Part shown: positions 5,595 to 7,101 of the stretch, piece by piece
Numbering within the stretch: position 1 is the first letter of the stretch
How the letters are laid out: each line of letters begins with the position of its first letter
Source: Candidatus Nomurabacteria bacterium RIFCSPLOWO2_01_FULL_41_12
Lineage (GTDB): Bacteria; Patescibacteriota; Minisyncoccia; Phycocordibacterales; UBA9973
NCBI GenBank assembly: GCA_001787035.1
Contig: MFUY01000004.1
Span: 1-7,101, forward strand
Length of the DNA stretch: 7,101 bases
Direction of reading: 5' to 3'
Notes under the pieces: generated by a model
What the model saw: the letters and a program-made list of their open reading frames with translations, nothing else
What the model was told of the DNA's origin: nothing
The model's database searches: none
Translations under genes and position numbers: made by a program

Positions 5595-6362
5595 ATGAAA
5601 CCCTTAGAACAAATTTCCAAAAAAGAGCTAGATAAAATCAAGATGATTGTTTTTGATGTTGACGGCGTGCTCGTTCCACGAGGTACTCGTATAAAACAAG
5701 TGGGACACACTACCACTTTAGAAACAAAAGTCATAAAAAAGCGCCAGATAGCGCAAATAAAAGAATTGCATATGAAAAGATTCTTAATAAATATCAGTTC
5801 TAGCCGAGGGCTCTATATGATGCAGGAGATGTTTCGCGAAGTTTTACCTTTTGTCAGCCTTACCTATGAGTGCGGCAGCGCCACTTGGCATAAAGGGAAA
5901 ATTTATCAGCATGTTAATAGTTTTGAGCGCCTGCGGAGCGTTTTTTCGAAACTTGAAAAAGCGGCAGAAAAAAATAAAAATGTGAAAGGTTTTGAGCCTA
6001 AAGAATTTATTATAACTATTCATTGTAAAAGAAAAGATAAAAGATTTGAAGAAATAGTAAATAAAGAGAAAGGTCTTTGCACTCATTGGAATGGCGAGGC
6101 CTACGATGTTTTAATTAAGAAATACCAGACCAAGGCTGTCGGCTTGAAACACGTAATGAAAATTTTTAAATTAAAGAGAGAGAATGTCATGGCTATCGGG
6201 GATAATTATAATGATCATGAATTATTGCAAGCCAGCGGAATGCCTATTTCAGCCGATAAAAGCAGAATAAAAGGAAAGTTCCATATTCCATTAAAAGGGC
6301 ATTTTCTCCCGGCAGATATACTGATGCAGAAAATTTTGTCATTAAAAAGAGGTGGGGTATAA
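5595..6362 (+). CDS. HAD-superfamily phosphatase, Cof/HAD-IIB type
   Basis: The product has 255 residues. Motif I is FDVDGVL, with nucleophile Asp21 and acid/base Asp23. Motif II is in NISSSRG (Ser68 or Ser69). Motif III is Lys180 in YQTKAVGLKHVM. Motif IV is GDNYNDHELL (Asp203, Asp207). The large insert between motifs II and III (about residues 75-170) is the C2-type cap of HAD-IIB enzymes, the branch that includes phosphomannomutases and sugar or glyceryl phosphate phosphatases. All catalytic residues are present. The substrate is probably a phosphosugar, by family and by its position between a nucleotidyltransferase and a mannose-6-phosphate isomerase; a mutase role is possible. The start is one base after the previous stop, with AGGAAG upstream. 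Neighbour spacing indicates translational coupling. Confidence 0.88.
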   Translation: MKPLEQISKKELDKIKMIVFDVDGVLVPRGTRIKQVGHTTTLETKVIKKRQIAQIKELHMKRFLINISSSRGLYMMQEMFREVLPFVSLTYECGSATWHKGKIYQHVNSFERLRSVFSKLEKAAEKNKNVKGFEPKEFIITIHCKRKDKRFEEIVNKEKGLCTHWNGEAYDVLIKKYQTKAVGLKHVMKIFKLKRENVMAIGDNYNDHELLQASGMPISADKSRIKGKFHIPLKGHFLPADILMQKILSLKRGGV

Positions 6363-6366
6363 TCAA

Positions 6367-6720
6367 ATGATGGCAGAATTTAAACCATTTGAAGTAGAGC
6401 GTCCATGGGGAACTTTTCGACAGTTGACTCACAATAGTCTTTCGACTGTAAAAATTCATAGAATCAAGCCGGGAGGAGAAACCAGCCTACAAAGCCATAA
6501 AAAGCGCTCCGAATTTTGGCATATTATAAGCGGTAGTGGTATAATACGCGTCGAAGACAAGGAATACAATGTTGTTCCGGGTGATGAGTATGATGCTCCA
6601 GTTGGCGTTAAACATCGCTGGAAAGCCGGAGATTCCGGCATGATATTAGCTGAAGTAGCTGTCGGAGATTTTGATGAAGAAGATATCATTCGCTTTGAAG
6701 ACAAATATGGCCGCGCTTAA
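6367..6720 (+). CDS. Stand-alone type II mannose-6-phosphate isomerase cupin (ManC C-terminal domain-like)
   Basis: The product has 117 residues from ATG 6367 (an adjacent in-frame ATG at 6370 is equally possible). A GTG at 6352 was set aside because it would overlap the HAD gene and remove the purine-rich stretch (AGAGGTGGGG) from SD position. Motifs: RPWGTF (12-17); the cupin motif PGGETSLQSHKKRSEFW with ligands Gln42, His44 and Glu49; SGSG turn; VPGDEY; and KHRW with His83 as last ligand. The DIIRFEDKYGR ending is the hallmark of this family. It interconverts mannose-6-phosphate and fructose-6-phosphate using a bound divalent metal. In many bacteria this domain is fused to the mannose-1-phosphate guanylyltransferase ManC; here it is separate, and no such transferase is in the window. 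Confidence 0.93.
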   Translation: MMAEFKPFEVERPWGTFRQLTHNSLSTVKIHRIKPGGETSLQSHKKRSEFWHIISGSGIIRVEDKEYNVVPGDEYDAPVGVKHRWKAGDSGMILAEVAVGDFDEEDIIRFEDKYGRA

Positions 6721-7101
6721 AAAGCCCCGACGCCCTAAGGGGTCGGGGTCCCGACCTAAAGCGTCGGGAAAAAAAATAATAAAAGTAAAAAAAACTTCTC
6801 ACAAAAAGAAGTTACCAATTGAGCTAAAGAGAGCTCCGCACAATCCTATTATTGAACCAAGGCGCTACCCTTGGGAATCAAAAGCCACATTTAACCCGGC
6901 CGCCTTTTTAGCCAACGGCAAAGTCCACCTTATTTACCGGGCAATCGGAGATAATGATTTCTCCGCGCTCGGTTATGCCGCGAGTTCTGACGGAATTAAT
7001 ATAGACGAGCGCCTTCCTTATTTTATTTATCAAAGGTCTAATAACTTTACCAAACCTGACCTATCTCTTCTGCCTATTGACTATATTTCCGGCGGAGGAT
7101 G
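6707..7101 (+). CDS. GH130-like beta-mannoside phosphorylase/hydrolase (3' partial)
   Basis: The ATG at 6707 overlaps the cupin by 14 bases and is the only ATG, GTG or TTG in frame before the conserved domain. Visible: a basic, low-complexity tail of about 37 residues (PKGSGSRPKASGKK, then KVKKTSHKKK), followed by LKRAPHNPIIEP, PWESKATFNPAAF, KVHLIYRAIGD and LGYAASSDGI. These are the opening blades of the GH130/DUF377 five-bladed propeller. Family members phosphorolyse beta-1,4- or beta-1,2-mannosides to mannose-1-phosphate, or hydrolyse them. The catalytic Asp lies beyond the window end, so activity and subtype are open. Its pairing with the mannose-6-phosphate isomerase fits entry of mannose phosphate into central metabolism. 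The unusual N-terminal tail is encoded by GC-rich palindromes. Confidence 0.85.
   Translation, partial: MAALKKPRRPKGSGSRPKASGKKIIKVKKTSHKKKLPIELKRAPHNPIIEPRRYPWESKATFNPAAFLANGKVHLIYRAIGDNDFSALGYAASSDGINIDERLPYFIYQRSNNFTKPDLSLLPIDYISGGG
6725..6768 (+). repeat. Pair of GC-rich palindromes within the GH130 gene start
   Basis: The first hairpin has CCCCGAC (6725-6731) pairing with GTCGGGG (6742-6748), extended inside by CCC/GGG (6733-6735 with 6739-6741) around TAA with one bulged G. The second has CCCGAC (6750-6755) pairing with GTCGGG (6763-6768). Reading the second on the minus strand gives CGACGC...GGTCG as in the first, so they look like diverged inverted copies of one unit, REP-like. The pair is flanked by A-rich DNA. 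It is not a plus-strand terminator, since no T tract follows. Confidence 0.6.

Noticed and set aside
6352..6366. GTG start at 6352 for the cupin
   Set aside because: It overlaps the HAD gene and adds residues not typical of the family. ATG at 6367 or 6370 fits the purine-rich upstream stretch.
5164..6704. Minus-strand open frames within the sugar operon (5164-5451, 5552-5734, 5844-6086, 6244-6459, 6456-6704)
   Set aside because: They are antisense to clearly recognisable enzymes and have no family features or start signals.
6725..6768. Palindromes as the intrinsic terminator of the cupin gene
   Set aside because: No T tract follows on the plus strand. A T-rich run exists only on the minus strand, where no gene ends, and the GH130 frame reads through.

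Overview
The window looks like a fragment of a Candidate Phyla Radiation (Patescibacteria, probably Parcubacteria-type) genome. This is inferred from the AT-rich background, the short compact genes, several starts without a clear Shine-Dalgarno sequence, and protein types common in that group: a Thr-rich FN3/Ig surface protein with a C-terminal membrane anchor, a long-leader pseudopilin and a tiny two-helix membrane protein. No marker gene is present, so the assignment is an inference.

Layout. Positions 1-2447 (+) hold the 3' part of a large modular cell-surface protein whose start lies before the window. A 64-residue membrane protein follows (2494-2688, +). Positions 2731-3530 form a GC-rich islet (about 55% GC in sampled lines, against about 23% in one sampled line of the next gene). 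It carries one minus-strand gene (2766-3509) with a strong Shine-Dalgarno sequence and a hairpin at its stop codon. The product is unrecognised but has features compatible with a PD-(D/E/Q)XK-type nuclease fold. Next come a membrane-anchored UlaG-like metallo-beta-lactamase-fold hydrolase (3665-4426, +), with a perfect dyad just downstream of its likely promoter, and a 40-residue very basic microprotein (4459-4581, +). A minus-strand pseudopilin (4607-5086) lies next. It is divergent from a plus-strand cluster, and the two sides appear to share one symmetric -10 element in a 24-bp gap.

The plus-strand cluster (5111 to beyond 7101) is a tightly packed sugar-metabolism operon: an HxGH nucleotidyltransferase, a HAD-IIB phosphatase one base later, a stand-alone type II mannose-6-phosphate isomerase cupin, and the N-terminal part of a GH130-like beta-mannoside phosphorylase that overlaps the cupin by 14 bases. 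Together they suggest interconversion of mannose-type sugars and phosphates and activation to a nucleotide-linked precursor, probably for surface glycans. The exact substrates cannot be read from sequence. The first codons of the GH130 gene contain two strong GC-rich palindromes that look like a REP-type insert being translated as a basic N-terminal tail.

The best candidates for something undescribed are the GC-rich nuclease-like islet, the shared divergent promoter, the translated palindrome pair and the 40-residue basic protein.
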